Source of the DNA: Variovorax sp. IB41
GTDB lineage: Bacteria; Pseudomonadota; Gammaproteobacteria; Burkholderiales; Burkholderiaceae_C
Reading direction: 5' to 3'
Length of the DNA: 64,000 bases
Assembly (NCBI RefSeq): GCF_016405905.1
Contig: NZ_JAEFCB010000003.1
Coordinates: 186,001-250,000, forward strand
Positions 49,886 to 58,261 of this stretch are shown here, one piece after another. Below the pieces are notes generated by a model. That model worked only from the letters and a program-made list of their open reading frames with translations, was not told the origin of the DNA and made no database searches. The position numbers and the translations under genes are program-made. The stretch's first letter is position 1; every line of letters begins with the position of its first letter.

Positions 49886-50431
49886 ATGACAGTTTCCCGC
49901 ATCCTGCTGTTGCCGGGTTGGCAGAACAGCGGCCCCGGCCATTGGCAGACCCTCTGGGAGTCGCTCTACGGCGATCGCCGCGTCGACCAGCATGAATGGA
50001 TGCGTCCGTTGCGCGGCGACTGGTCCGCGCGGCTCGAGGAAGAAGTGCTGGCCGCCCCCGGTCCGGTGGCCTTTGCCGCGCACAGCCTTGGCTGCATCCT
50101 CATCGCCGCCTGGGCTGCGCATTCGCGCAACACGCACAAGGTGCGCGGTGCATTGCTGGTGGCGCCGGGCGATCTGGAGCGCGACGATCTTCGGCAATTG
50201 ATTCCCGGCTGGGCACCGATCGTGCGCCAGACGCTTCCGTTTCCCTCGGTGCTGATCGCCGCGAACGACGACCCATATTGCGAGGCTTCGCGCTCCCGAC
50301 AACTGGCCCGCGACTGGGGCGCGCGCTTCGTCGACGCCGGCAAGGGCGGCCATCTGAACGCCGAATCCGGCCTGGGCGACTGGCCCGAAGGCCGGCAACT
50401 CCTGAACGACATTTCGAAAGACAAGAACTGA
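49886..50431 (+). CDS. RBBP9/YdeN-type serine hydrolase
   Basis: A 181-residue alpha/beta hydrolase of the RBBP9 family: ILLLPGWQNSGPGHWQTLWE start, nucleophile in AHSLGC (Ser), Asp in ANDDPYCEASR and His in GGHLNAESGLGDWPEG. Small serine hydrolases of unknown substrate. It is inserted between parA and parB, ending with TGATG overlap on parB, so all three are probably co-transcribed. Confidence 0.88.
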   Translation: MTVSRILLLPGWQNSGPGHWQTLWESLYGDRRVDQHEWMRPLRGDWSARLEEEVLAAPGPVAFAAHSLGCILIAAWAAHSRNTHKVRGALLVAPGDLERDDLRQLIPGWAPIVRQTLPFPSVLIAANDDPYCEASRSRQLARDWGARFVDAGKGGHLNAESGLGDWPEGRQLLNDISKDKN

Positions 50432-51372
50432 TGGCGACCAAGAAACCCAAGGGCCTCGGCCGCGGACTCGAAGCGCTGCTCGGCCCGACGGCCGCGCCTG
50501 CCGCCGATCACAACGGCGCCGGCACCGAAGAGGGCGGTGCGCCGCCCAATCCGACGACGCTGATGCTCGATCAGATGGTGGCCGGCGTCTACCAGCCGCG
50601 CACGCGCATGGACGAGGGCGCGCTCTACGAGCTGGCCGAGAGCATCAAGGTGCAGGGCATCATGCAGCCGATCCTGGTGCGCCGGCTCGATGCCGAATCG
50701 GCGGCCGTCAAGCACGCCGAATACGAAATCATCGCGGGCGAACGGCGCTTCCGCGCCGCCAAGCTCGCGGGCTTGGACAGCGTGCCGGTGCTGGTGCGCG
50801 ACGTGCCCAACGAAGCCGCGGCGGCCATGTCGCTGATCGAGAACATCCAGCGCGAAGACCTGAACCCGCTCGAAGAGGCCCAAGGCCTGCAACGCCTGGT
50901 CGCCGAGTTTGGGCTCACTCACGAAATGGCGGCGCAGGCGGTGGGCCGCTCGCGCAGCGCGGCCAGCAACCTGCTGCGCCTGCTGAACCTGGCCGAACCC
51001 GCGCAGCTGATGCTGATGGCCGGTGACATCGACATGGGCCACGCCCGCGCGCTGCTCTCGCTGGACCGCGGCACGCAGATCACCGCGGCCAACCAGATCG
51101 CCGCCAGGAAGATGTCGGTGCGCGAGGCCGAGGCGCTGGTCAAGAAGCTCGCGGCCGAGTTCACCCTGACGCCATCCCGCCGCGGCAACGCCGGCGAGAA
51201 ATCGCGCGACCTGCAGCGCGTGGAAGAAGAGCTGGCCGACCTGCTCACCGCCGAGGTCGAGGTGCGCATCAAGAAGCGCACGAAACGCGGCGAAAGCGGC
51301 GAGCTCGCGATCCATTTCGGCTCCATCGAAGCGCTCAATGGATTGATCGATCGCATCCGCCGAACGGCCTAG
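50431..51372 (+). CDS. parB: Chromosome partitioning protein ParB (Spo0J)
   Basis: A 313-residue ParB: N-terminal GLGRGLEALLG (ParA-activating), ParB/Srx CTPase domain with IIAGERRFRAAKLAGL and LIENIQREDLNPLEEAQG, the helix-turn-helix (MAAQAVGRSRSAASNLLRLL) that binds parS, and a C-terminal dimer domain. It loads at the parS sites found in mnmG and rsmG and spreads as a CTP clamp. Confidence 0.95.
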   Translation: MATKKPKGLGRGLEALLGPTAAPAADHNGAGTEEGGAPPNPTTLMLDQMVAGVYQPRTRMDEGALYELAESIKVQGIMQPILVRRLDAESAAVKHAEYEIIAGERRFRAAKLAGLDSVPVLVRDVPNEAAAAMSLIENIQREDLNPLEEAQGLQRLVAEFGLTHEMAAQAVGRSRSAASNLLRLLNLAEPAQLMLMAGDIDMGHARALLSLDRGTQITAANQIAARKMSVREAEALVKKLAAEFTLTPSRRGNAGEKSRDLQRVEEELADLLTAEVEVRIKKRTKRGESGELAIHFGSIEALNGLIDRIRRTA

Positions 51373-51484
51373 TTTTGAAATCGGCATGGGGCATTCGTTT
51401 GATTGATTCCTGTAATCCTTTGCGCGTATCCTCGACCGCTGGTTTTTTCCAACCCCAGATCTGATAACAGAGGGAGTCCCTGTC

Positions 51485-52378
51485 ATGACGTTCACCAAGT
51501 TCCCGCTCGCGGCCATTGCCGTGGGCGCTCTTCTCCTCACCGGCTGCGCGGCCACCGACATGCAGATGGGCAGCCAGTCGGCCAAGACCATGGCCACGGG
51601 CAGCGCCGCCGGTTCGTCCACCGCCGGCGAAAGCAGCCAGCTCGAGCGCTGCGAATCGCCGCTCGGCACGGTGTCGCTGATCGAGAACCAGAGCGCGGGC
51701 TGGTACACCATCCTCACCGGCGAATACCGCCTGCCGCCTACTGCAAATCTGTTGCGTTTGCTGGTGCAGCAGTCGAACTGCTTCATCGTGGTCGAGCGCG
51801 GCGCGGCCGGCATGAACGCGATGACGCGCGAGCGCGCGCTGCAGCAGTCGGGTGAAATGCGCGGCGGCAGCAACTTCGGCCGCGGCCAGATGGTCGCCTC
51901 CGACTACGGCCTGTCGCCCGAAATCGTGTTCAGCAACAGCGATGCCGGCGGCATCGGCGGCGCGCTGGGCGGCCTCGTGGGCGGTGGCCGTGGCCGCGCG
52001 CTCGCAGCCATCGGCGGCAGCATGCAGACCAAGGAAGCCAGCGCGCTGCTGACCCTCATCGACAACCGCTCGGGCGTGCAGGTCGCGGCCTCCGAAGGCA
52101 GCGCCTCCAAGACCGATTTCGGCGCCTTCGGCGGCCTGGCCGGCCGCAGCGGCGCCGGTGGCCTCGGTGGCTACACCAACACGGCACAGGGCAAGGTGAT
52201 TGCCGCCGCATTCATGGACGCCTTCAACCAGATGGTTCGGTCGCTGCGCAACTACAAGGCGCAGACCGTGCGCGGCCAGGGCCTCGGCGGTGGTGGCCGG
52301 CTCGGCGTGGACGGCGGCGCTGCGCCGTCGCAGACCTACGTGCCGCCGGAACAGGCACCGGCACGCCGCCGCAAGTAA
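51485..52378 (+). CDS. CsgG/HfaB-like outer-membrane lipoprotein
   Basis: A 297-residue lipoprotein: signal ending LLLTGCAA puts the lipidated Cys near residue 21. The body resembles the CsgG/HfaB curli-type secretion channel family (VSLIENQSAGWYTILTG, LLRLLVQQSNCFIVVERG, and LLTLIDNRSGVQVAASEG). A Gly-rich stretch (GGIGGALGGLVGGGRGR) and a Gly/Pro-rich tail are unusual. No csgA/B/E/F genes are adjacent, so the cargo is unknown. Confidence 0.82.
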   Translation: MTFTKFPLAAIAVGALLLTGCAATDMQMGSQSAKTMATGSAAGSSTAGESSQLERCESPLGTVSLIENQSAGWYTILTGEYRLPPTANLLRLLVQQSNCFIVVERGAAGMNAMTRERALQQSGEMRGGSNFGRGQMVASDYGLSPEIVFSNSDAGGIGGALGGLVGGGRGRALAAIGGSMQTKEASALLTLIDNRSGVQVAASEGSASKTDFGAFGGLAGRSGAGGLGGYTNTAQGKVIAAAFMDAFNQMVRSLRNYKAQTVRGQGLGGGGRLGVDGGAAPSQTYVPPEQAPARRRK

Positions 52379-52400
52379 GAACCGCAGGCCTTCGGGCCAC

Positions 52401-52440
52401 GAAAAAGCCCGGCGCTCTCGCGAGCCGCCGGGCTTTTTCA
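52401..52440. terminator. Bidirectional intrinsic terminator
   Basis: GAAAAAGCCCGGCG and its complement form a strong stem flanked by A-run and T-run, between the convergent CsgG-like and FAD-oxidase genes. Confidence 0.88.
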
Positions 52441-52457
52441 TGTGTGACGCAGATGAA

Positions 52458-53882
52458 TCAGAGGCTGAAGATCTTGCCCGGATTCATGATGTTCTTCGGA
52501 TCGAGCGCGCGCTTGATCGTGCGCATCATGTCGATCGCGCCGACACCCGCCTCGGTCACCAGGAAGTCCATCTTGTGCAGCCCCACGCCGTGCTCGCCGG
52601 TGCAGGTGCCTTCGAGTGCCAGCGCGCGGGTCACGAGCTTGTGGTTGAGCGCTTCGGCCTTCACGCGCTCTTCGGGCACGTTCGGGTCCAGCAGATAGCC
52701 GAAGTGGAAATTGCCGTCGCCCACGTGGCCGACGAGGAAGTAGGGGATTCCGCTTGCGTCGGCCTCGGCCACCGAGTCGAGCAGGCAATCGGCCAGGCGC
52801 GAGATCGGCACGCAGGTGTCGGTCGAAATCACGCGGCAGCCCGGGCGCGACTGCACCGCCGCGAAGTAGCTGTTGTGCCGCGCGGTCCACAGGCGCGTGC
52901 GTTCTTCCGGCGTGCTGGCCCATTCGAAGGCATTGCCGCCATGGCCGCTCGCGAGTTCCTGCACCGTCTCGGCCTGTTCCTTCACGCCTGCGGGCGAGCC
53001 GTGGAATTCCATCAGCAGCATCGGCTCTTCGCGCAGGCGGAGCTTGGCGTAGGCGTTCACCATGCGCACCGTGTTCACGTCGATCAGTTCCACACGCGCG
53101 ATCGGCACGCCCAGCTGGATCGTCTCGATGGTGGTGCGCACCGCCGCCTCGATGCTCGGGAACGAGCAGATCGCGGCCGACACGGCTTCGGGCAGCGGAT
53201 AGATGCGCAGCGTGACCTCGGTGACCACGCCCAGCGTGCCTTCGCTGCCCACCATGAGGCGCGTGAGGTCGTAGCCCGCGGACGACTTCTTCGCGCGCGT
53301 GCCGGTGCGGATGACCTCGCCCGCGGCCGTCACCACTTCGAGCGCCAGCACGTTCTCGCGCATCGTGCCGTAGCGCACCGCGTTCGTGCCGCTCGCGCGC
53401 GTGGCCGTCATGCCGCCGATGGAGGCGTCCGCGCCCGGGTCGATGGGGAAGAACAGGCCCGTGCTCTTGATCTCCTCGTTGAGCTGCTTGCGCGTGACGC
53501 CCGGCTGCACCGTCACCGTGAGGTCGTCGGCGTTGATCGACAGCACCTTGTTCATGCGCGAGACATCGATGCTGATGCCGCCCTGCACCGCCAGCAGGTG
53601 GCCTTCGAGCGAGGAGCCGACGCCGAAGGGGATGACCGGCACGCTGTGCTCGCTCGCGAGCTTGACGGCATCGGCCACGTCCTGCGTGCTTTCGGCGAAC
53701 ACCACGGCCGAGGGCGGCGGCGCGTCGAACGACGATTCGTCGCGCCCGTGCTGCGTGCGTACCGCCATCGCCGTGGAACAGTTGGCGCCGAAGCGCGCCT
53801 TCAGGCCGTCGATCAGACTGGCGGGCACGTCGCGCAGATGAAGCGCCGGCATCAGGTGCGAGGTTTGGGTGGGGGCGTTCAT
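52458..53882 (-). CDS. FAD-linked oxidase (D-lactate dehydrogenase/GlcD type)
   Basis: A 474-residue FAD-binding type 4 oxidoreductase: VIPFGVGSSLEGHLLAVQGGISIDVSRMNKVLSI is the FAD (PCMH) region, DPGADASIGGMTATRASGTNAVRYG follows, and the C-terminal cap ends with GEHGVGLHKMDFL, where the His is conserved. It oxidises D-2-hydroxy acids such as D-lactate or glycolate. No glcEF genes adjoin, so D-lactate dehydrogenase (cytochrome) is the better guess. Confidence 0.88.
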   Translation of the reverse strand: MNAPTQTSHLMPALHLRDVPASLIDGLKARFGANCSTAMAVRTQHGRDESSFDAPPPSAVVFAESTQDVADAVKLASEHSVPVIPFGVGSSLEGHLLAVQGGISIDVSRMNKVLSINADDLTVTVQPGVTRKQLNEEIKSTGLFFPIDPGADASIGGMTATRASGTNAVRYGTMRENVLALEVVTAAGEVIRTGTRAKKSSAGYDLTRLMVGSEGTLGVVTEVTLRIYPLPEAVSAAICSFPSIEAAVRTTIETIQLGVPIARVELIDVNTVRMVNAYAKLRLREEPMLLMEFHGSPAGVKEQAETVQELASGHGGNAFEWASTPEERTRLWTARHNSYFAAVQSRPGCRVISTDTCVPISRLADCLLDSVAEADASGIPYFLVGHVGDGNFHFGYLLDPNVPEERVKAEALNHKLVTRALALEGTCTGEHGVGLHKMDFLVTEAGVGAIDMMRTIKRALDPKNIMNPGKIFSL

Positions 53883-53969
53883 CGGACTTCTCCAGAGGGG
53901 ACGATGGGGCAGGGGGCGGGGCGTCGCGGTCATTTTACGGAGCGAGCACCATAATGCGCTTCGGAAAAA

Positions 53970-54473
53970 ATGATGAACCCCACGACCCTCAGCGCCCTCG
54001 CGGCCTTCCCCTCGCAACTGGAGGCCCACTACGCGGCCATTCCCGAGGCTTTCAGGCATTGGGCGCCGCCCTCGTGGGAGGGCGTGCCCAGCGAGGCCTT
54101 CACCGCCATCGAGCAGCTGTGCCATGTGCGCGACATCGAGGTCGAGGGGTACCACGTGCGCTTTCGCCGCACGCTCACGGAGAACCGCCCGACGCTGGCC
54201 TCGATCGACAGCGAGCCGCTCGCCATCGCGCGCAACTACGGCGCCGCTGACGCCAAGCAGGTGCTGGCCGATTTCCGCCTCGCGCGCGTGCAGACGATGG
54301 AGATCGTGTCGAGCCTGACCGACGCGCAACTGGCGCGCACGGCCGTCTTCGAGGGCTACGGCCCGCTCACCATGCGCAGCCTCGTCCACTACCTCTGCAG
54401 CCACGACCAGCAGCATCTGGCGGGCCTGCAATGGCTGGCCGGCAAGATCGACGCATCGACCGTCCCCGCATAA
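53970..54473 (+). CDS. DinB-like putative metalloprotein
   Basis: A 167-residue four-helix-bundle protein of the DinB/YfiT type. The three metal-binding His are probably in EQLCHVRDIE, and YLCSHDQQHLAGLQWL (His-x3-His). Some family members are thiol-dependent transferases; most are uncharacterised. Two adjacent ATGs (53970 and 53973) may both start. It is followed 14 nt later by the cobalamin adenosyltransferase gene. Confidence 0.82.
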   Translation: MMNPTTLSALAAFPSQLEAHYAAIPEAFRHWAPPSWEGVPSEAFTAIEQLCHVRDIEVEGYHVRFRRTLTENRPTLASIDSEPLAIARNYGAADAKQVLADFRLARVQTMEIVSSLTDAQLARTAVFEGYGPLTMRSLVHYLCSHDQQHLAGLQWLAGKIDASTVPA

Positions 54474-54487
54474 ACAGGAGTGCGCCC

Positions 54488-55084
54488 ATGGGCAACCGAC
54501 TTTCCCAGATCGCCACCCGCACCGGCGACGACGGCACCACGGGCCTGGGCGACAACACCCGCGTGCCCAAGGACCATCTGCGCGTGCACGCGATGGGCGA
54601 TGTGGACGAGCTCAACTCGCAGATCGGCGTGCTGCTCTGCGAGCCCATGCCCGAGGCCGTGCGCGATTTGCTGGTCGATGTGCAGCACCAGCTCTTCAAC
54701 CTCGGCGGCGAGCTCTCGATGCCCGGTTTCACGCTGCTCAAGCCCGAGGCGCTGCTGCAACTGGACAACGCCCTGGCCGACCACAACGCCGCCTTGCCGC
54801 GCCTGGCCGAATTCATCCTGCCGGCCGGCACGCGCGCCGCCTCGCTCGCGCACGTGTGCCGCACGGTGGCGCGACGGGCCGAGCGCGCGGTGGTGGCGCT
54901 CGGTGCCACCGCGGCACTCAACGACGCATTGCGCCAGTACCTCAACCGGCTCAGCGATTTGCTCTTCGTGCTCGCGCGCGTGCTCAACCGCATGGACGGT
55001 GGCGATGACGTTTATTGGAAGAGCGAGCGCATGGCCCGCGCGGCAGCCGCCGATGCCGCCGACGATGAAGGAAGCCCGTCATGA
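54488..55084 (+). CDS. Cob(I)alamin adenosyltransferase, PduO type
   Basis: A 198-residue ATP:cob(I)alamin adenosyltransferase: TRTGDDGTTGLGDNTRVPKDHLRVHAMGDVDELNSQIG (ATP site) and FILPAGTRAASLAHVCRTVARRAERAVV are complete PduO/MMAB signatures. It makes adenosylcobalamin, the cofactor of methylmalonyl-CoA mutase. Overlaps the next gene by 4 nt. Confidence 0.93.
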   Translation: MGNRLSQIATRTGDDGTTGLGDNTRVPKDHLRVHAMGDVDELNSQIGVLLCEPMPEAVRDLLVDVQHQLFNLGGELSMPGFTLLKPEALLQLDNALADHNAALPRLAEFILPAGTRAASLAHVCRTVARRAERAVVALGATAALNDALRQYLNRLSDLLFVLARVLNRMDGGDDVYWKSERMARAAAADAADDEGSPS

Positions 55085-55431
55085 AAATGCCCACGCATAC
55101 CCTTGCGCTTGCAGCAGCGTTCCTCCTGCTGCCAACTGTGGCCGTCCACGCGCAGAGCGCCGACAACCCACCCAAGGCACAGCGCGCCCACACGCTCAAG
55201 GCACCGCCACGCGACAGCACGGTGGTGAGCAGCGTGCAGCGCGGCACCAATGCAGCAGGCCGCGGCATCGACCGCGCCGACAGCGCCACGCGGCGCGGCG
55301 TCAACAACGTGTCGGCTCGCGCGAGCCGGCCGGTGCGCAACGTGGGCGAGGCCTTCGGGCGCAAGCTCGCGCCGGGCTCCAGCGGGCGTGCGGCGCCGCC
55401 GCCTGTGGGGCCGCAGGGCAACTCGCCCTGA
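55081..55431 (+). CDS. Small exported basic protein of unknown function
   Basis: A 116-residue protein with a signal peptide (cut near VHA-QS, residue 25) and a basic, Arg/Ser/Asn-rich mature part without Cys or known domain (NAAGRGIDRADSATRRGV, NVSARASRPVRNVGEAFG). ATG overlaps the stop of the adenosyltransferase. Coding by position and signal sequence; function unknown. Confidence 0.68.
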   Translation: MKMPTHTLALAAAFLLLPTVAVHAQSADNPPKAQRAHTLKAPPRDSTVVSSVQRGTNAAGRGIDRADSATRRGVNNVSARASRPVRNVGEAFGRKLAPGSSGRAAPPPVGPQGNSP

Positions 55432-55457
55432 TCGACTGAGGCTCTGTTCAGGGCGGC

Positions 55458-55549
55458 GATCACGCCGACGGTGGGCCCTGTTTCGCGAATGTCCCCCGGC
55501 TTCGCCTCCTCCTTGATTTCGCGAAACAGGGCCCACCGCCGGCGCGATC
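55458..55549. repeat. Large hairpin element, copy 1
   Basis: Two 32-nt arms (55458-55489 and 55518-55549) pair at 30 of 32 positions; the inner 21 bp are perfect. The 28-nt loop (55490-55517) carries, on the minus strand, a sequence starting ATCAAGGAGG and ending GGGGGACA. The same loop sequence, in the other orientation, is in the second hairpin 46 bp downstream. Confidence 0.8.
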
Positions 55550-55594
55550 TTTCAAAGCACTTGTTGATTGGCCCGCACAAGCAGAGCGCTCTGT

Positions 55595-55690
55595 GTGCGC
55601 AGGGCATCGGGTGCTCCCCGCAGCGAAATCAAGGAGGGGGGCGAAGCCCGGGGGACATTCGCGGAGGGGAGTACCCGGTGGCCTGCGCAC
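55595..55690. repeat. Large hairpin element, copy 2 (shared loop, different stem)
   Basis: Arms of 33 nt (55595-55627 and 55658-55690) pair at 27 of 33 positions around a 30-nt loop starting ATCAAGGAGG and ending GGGGGACA. The loop is nearly identical to the reverse complement of copy 1's loop, but the stems are unrelated except for TTCGC next to the loop. It ends about 30 bp before the CYTH gene start. Confidence 0.72.
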
Positions 55691-55721
55691 GCGCCCTGAA
55701 CACGAACGCAACACGACAACC

Positions 55722-56243
55722 ATGGCAAGAAACATAGAGATCAAGGCCCGCATCGACAGCGTGGAACGCGTGGCACTCATCGCCGCAACGCTCGCCGACT
55801 CAGGCCCCGTCGACATCGCGCAGGACGACACTTTCTTCCGCTGCGAGAACGGCGCCGATCGCCTCAAGCTGCGCACCTTCGCGCCCGACCGCGCCGAGCT
55901 GATCTTCTATCGCCGCGCCAACAGCAGCGGCCCGAAGGAATCGTTCTACCTGATCACGCCGACCACCACGCCCGATGCACTGCGCGAATCGCTCACGCTC
56001 GCCTGGGGTCAGGCGGGTCGCGTGCGCAAGCAGCGAAGGTTGTTCCTCGTGGGCCGCACGCGCGTGCACCTGGATCGCGTCGAAGGGCTCGGCGAATTTC
56101 TCGAACTCGAAGTGGTGCTGAAAGAGGGCGAGTCCGCCGAGGCCGGCGTGGCCGAGGCGCATGCGCTCATGGCGCAGCTTGGCATCGGCACCGACCAACT
56201 GGTGCAGGGCGCCTACGTCGACCTGCTGCAGGCCGCCGCCTGA
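55722..56243 (+). CDS. CYTH domain protein (class IV adenylate cyclase-like)
   Basis: A 173-residue CYTH-domain protein. It opens with NIEIKAR (a reduced ExExK motif) and continues with RLKLRTFAPDRAELIFYRR and VHLDRVEGLGEFLELEVVL, the charged beta-barrel strands that hold triphosphates and metal. CYTH proteins include CyaB adenylate cyclases and thiamine triphosphatases; the substrate cannot be told here. The large hairpin elements sit just upstream. Confidence 0.85.
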   Translation: MARNIEIKARIDSVERVALIAATLADSGPVDIAQDDTFFRCENGADRLKLRTFAPDRAELIFYRRANSSGPKESFYLITPTTTPDALRESLTLAWGQAGRVRKQRRLFLVGRTRVHLDRVEGLGEFLELEVVLKEGESAEAGVAEAHALMAQLGIGTDQLVQGAYVDLLQAAA

Positions 56244-56246
56244 GCC

Positions 56247-56894
56247 TCAGCGCCAGCCCGCGGCCTTGAGCTGGTCCGCGAGCAGCTGGGCGACCTTCGC
56301 GTAGCCCTGCGCATTGGCGTGGATGCGGTCCGAGCGCAGCGACGCGTCCGACAGCACGCTCGAATACACATTCGCAACGAGCAGCGCCTGCCCCGACTTC
56401 GCGACCTCTTCATAGAACGGCGCATCGCTGAGCGAGCCGACGGCCGCGCGCATCGCATCGGGCGCAGGCGTGGCCAGCAGCGCGACATGCGGCGTGTGCT
56501 CGCGCGCCTGGTTCACGAGGGCTGCGATGTTGTTGCGCGTGGCCGAAGCCGACACGCCGCGCAGCATGTCGTTGCCGCCGATGCCGATCAACACCGCGTC
56601 GTAACTGCCCGCCGCTAGCAGGGCCGGCAAGCGCTCCAATGCGCCGGCCGAGGTGTCGCCGTTGACGCCCGCGTTCTCGATCTGCCAGCCGGTCAGCTCG
56701 CCCAGTTTCACGGGCCACGACGCATCGGGCGGCGCGCCGTAGCCGAAGGTGAGGCTGTCGCCGATGGCCAGCACATGCGCATCGGGTTTGAGCGCTGCAG
56801 CGGAGGGCTTGCGCTTGCCGCAGGCTGCCAAGGCGGTCAGAGCGGCCGTGGCCGGCACGCCGCACATCAGGTGGAGGAGGTGTCGTCGCTTCAT
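56247..56894 (-). CDS. SGNH/GDSL lipoprotein esterase (TesA-like)
   Basis: A 215-residue SGNH hydrolase with a twin-Arg/lipobox-like N terminus (LTALAACGK). The four blocks are complete: IGDSLTFGYG, NAGVNGDTS, IGIGGNDMLRG and SDRIHANAQGY (Asp-x-x-His). Acts as arylesterase or lysophospholipase in the periplasm. It converges with the CYTH gene, 3 nt apart. Confidence 0.9.
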   Translation of the reverse strand: MKRRHLLHLMCGVPATAALTALAACGKRKPSAAALKPDAHVLAIGDSLTFGYGAPPDASWPVKLGELTGWQIENAGVNGDTSAGALERLPALLAAGSYDAVLIGIGGNDMLRGVSASATRNNIAALVNQAREHTPHVALLATPAPDAMRAAVGSLSDAPFYEEVAKSGQALLVANVYSSVLSDASLRSDRIHANAQGYAKVAQLLADQLKAAGWR

Positions 56895-56995
56895 GGAGCG
56901 CGCAGCTTAAACGCGGGGCGTGCGCCCGCGGGCGATTGCCCCTTTTTGCCCCTTTGATTGATCCTTTGTCCTCCCGGAGAGCAGGCAGCGCGCGG

Positions 56996-57412
56996 CTAGT
57001 TCAGGTGCGCCTTGCGCAACGCCGCCCGCATCTTCTTCTGCAGGGCGGGCCCGCCTTTCTCGAGCGCCACCGCGGGCGCCGCGCTCTCCTTGGTGACCGG
57101 CGCGTGCCTGCGCCCCCAGGCGCCGATCTGCGTCACCACCGGCAGCAGGTCGATGCCCATCGGCGTGAGGCTGTAGATGGCCTTCTGCTTGTGGGTCGGA
57201 TCGTCGGTCTTGCTGAGCAGGCCGTAGTCGACGAGCTTGCCCAGGCGCTCGGTCAGGATGTTCGAGGAGATGCCTTCCTCGGACTGCAGGAACTCCCTGA
57301 AATGCCGCTTGCCGGCAAACATCATGTCGCGAACGATCAGCAGGCTCCAGCGGTCGCCGAAGACTTCGAGCGCGAGGTTGATCGGGCAGAGCGATTTCTG
57401 TGGAGTGGCCAT
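56996..57412 (-). CDS. HxlR-type transcriptional regulator
   Basis: A 138-residue winged-helix regulator: CPINLALEVFGDRWSLLIVRDMMFAGKRHFREFLQ and ISSNILTERLGKLVDYGLL are diagnostic of HxlR/YodB regulators, with Cys9 in the typical sensing position. Divergent from the broken DHFR-like reductase gene, with an operator-like palindrome between. Likely senses electrophiles or redox stress. Confidence 0.88.
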   Translation of the reverse strand: MATPQKSLCPINLALEVFGDRWSLLIVRDMMFAGKRHFREFLQSEEGISSNILTERLGKLVDYGLLSKTDDPTHKQKAIYSLTPMGIDLLPVVTQIGAWGRRHAPVTKESAAPAVALEKGGPALQKKMRAALRKAHLN

Positions 57413-57455
57413 CGGGATTTCCGGCGTGCTTGAAAAACCGCTTGCATTTTCGCAC

Positions 57456-57478
57456 CGGTTTTTGAATACTTCAAACCG
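57456..57478. promoter_or_regulatory. Operator-like palindrome for the HxlR regulator
   Basis: TTTGAA-TAC-TTCAAA (57461-57475) is a perfect 6-bp inverted repeat with 3-bp spacer, flanked by CGG on the left and CCG on the right. It lies midway between the divergent HxlR and reductase genes. Confidence 0.6.
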
Positions 57479-57526
57479 ATTGCATTTCAAGAGCAGTTTC
57501 TCGAACCGATCCCAAGGAGTGCCACC

Positions 57527-58139
57527 ATGCGAAAGCTCATACTGCAGATGCAGATGTCCGTCGATGGTTACGTCTCGCCCGCCAACGGCAACCTCGACTG
57601 GCAGGTCTGGGGATGGGGCGACCGCTGGGCCTGGGACGACAAGCTGAAGGCTGACTTCAACAGCGTCTTCGAGGGCGTGGACACCCTCCTGCTGAGCCGC
57701 AAGATCGTGGAAGAGGGCTACCTCGACCACTGGGGCCGCGCGGCGAAAAAATATCCGGCCAACCCGCAGTTCGCCTTCGCGCAGAAGGTGGTCGATGCGC
57801 AGAAGGTGGTGCTCACCGACAAGCTGAAGGCATCGCGCTGGGAGCGCACCGTCATCGCGCTGGGAGCGCACCGTCATCGCGCGCGGCGGCATGGCCGAGG
57901 AGGTGAATGCGCTCAAGCAGGAAGAGGGCAAGGACATCCTCGTCATCGGCGGTGTCGGCTTTGCGTCGTCGCTCGTGACCGAGGGGCTGGTCGACGAGTT
58001 CCAGTTCTTCGTGAACCCCATGGCCGTGGGCGGCGGCCGCTCGGTGTTTCACGACCAGCGCGAGGGGCACGCGCTGCGCTTGCTCGGGTCGGTCGGCTAC
58101 GAATGCGGCGTGGTGGTCAACCGCTACGCCCCGCGGTGA
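57527..58139 (+). pseudogene. DHFR-family reductase broken by a 22-bp tandem duplication
   Basis: The start MRKLILQMQMSVDGYVSPANGNLDW and the C-terminal part (ILVIGGVGFASSLVTEGLVDEFQFFVNPMAVGGG) are in different frames. Together they make a RibD/dihydrofolate-reductase-like protein of the YwjB type. At 57838-57881 a 22-bp unit is repeated exactly in tandem, shifting the frame. Removing one copy gives one continuous frame of 196 codons. In its present state the product would end in an out-of-frame tail at 58186. Recent slippage, phase variation or a sequencing fault are all possible. Confidence 0.85.
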
Positions 58140-58261
58140 AGGACAACGCGCCGCGCCGATACCAGCGCTTACCTGATTTCACCTGACCGCGACCTCACGT
58201 GCGCCGGGCAGACACAACCGCGGCCCACAATGGACTCGTCATCAACATGAAGGAGTTCCAG

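Noticed and set aside
55458..55690. Simple transcription terminators after the gene ending at 55431
   Set aside because: The stems are far longer than terminators, lack T-runs, and share a conserved loop, so a repeat element fits better.
55458..55690. Integron attC sites
   Set aside because: No gene cassettes or integrase are seen, and the conserved part is the loop rather than the outer core sites.
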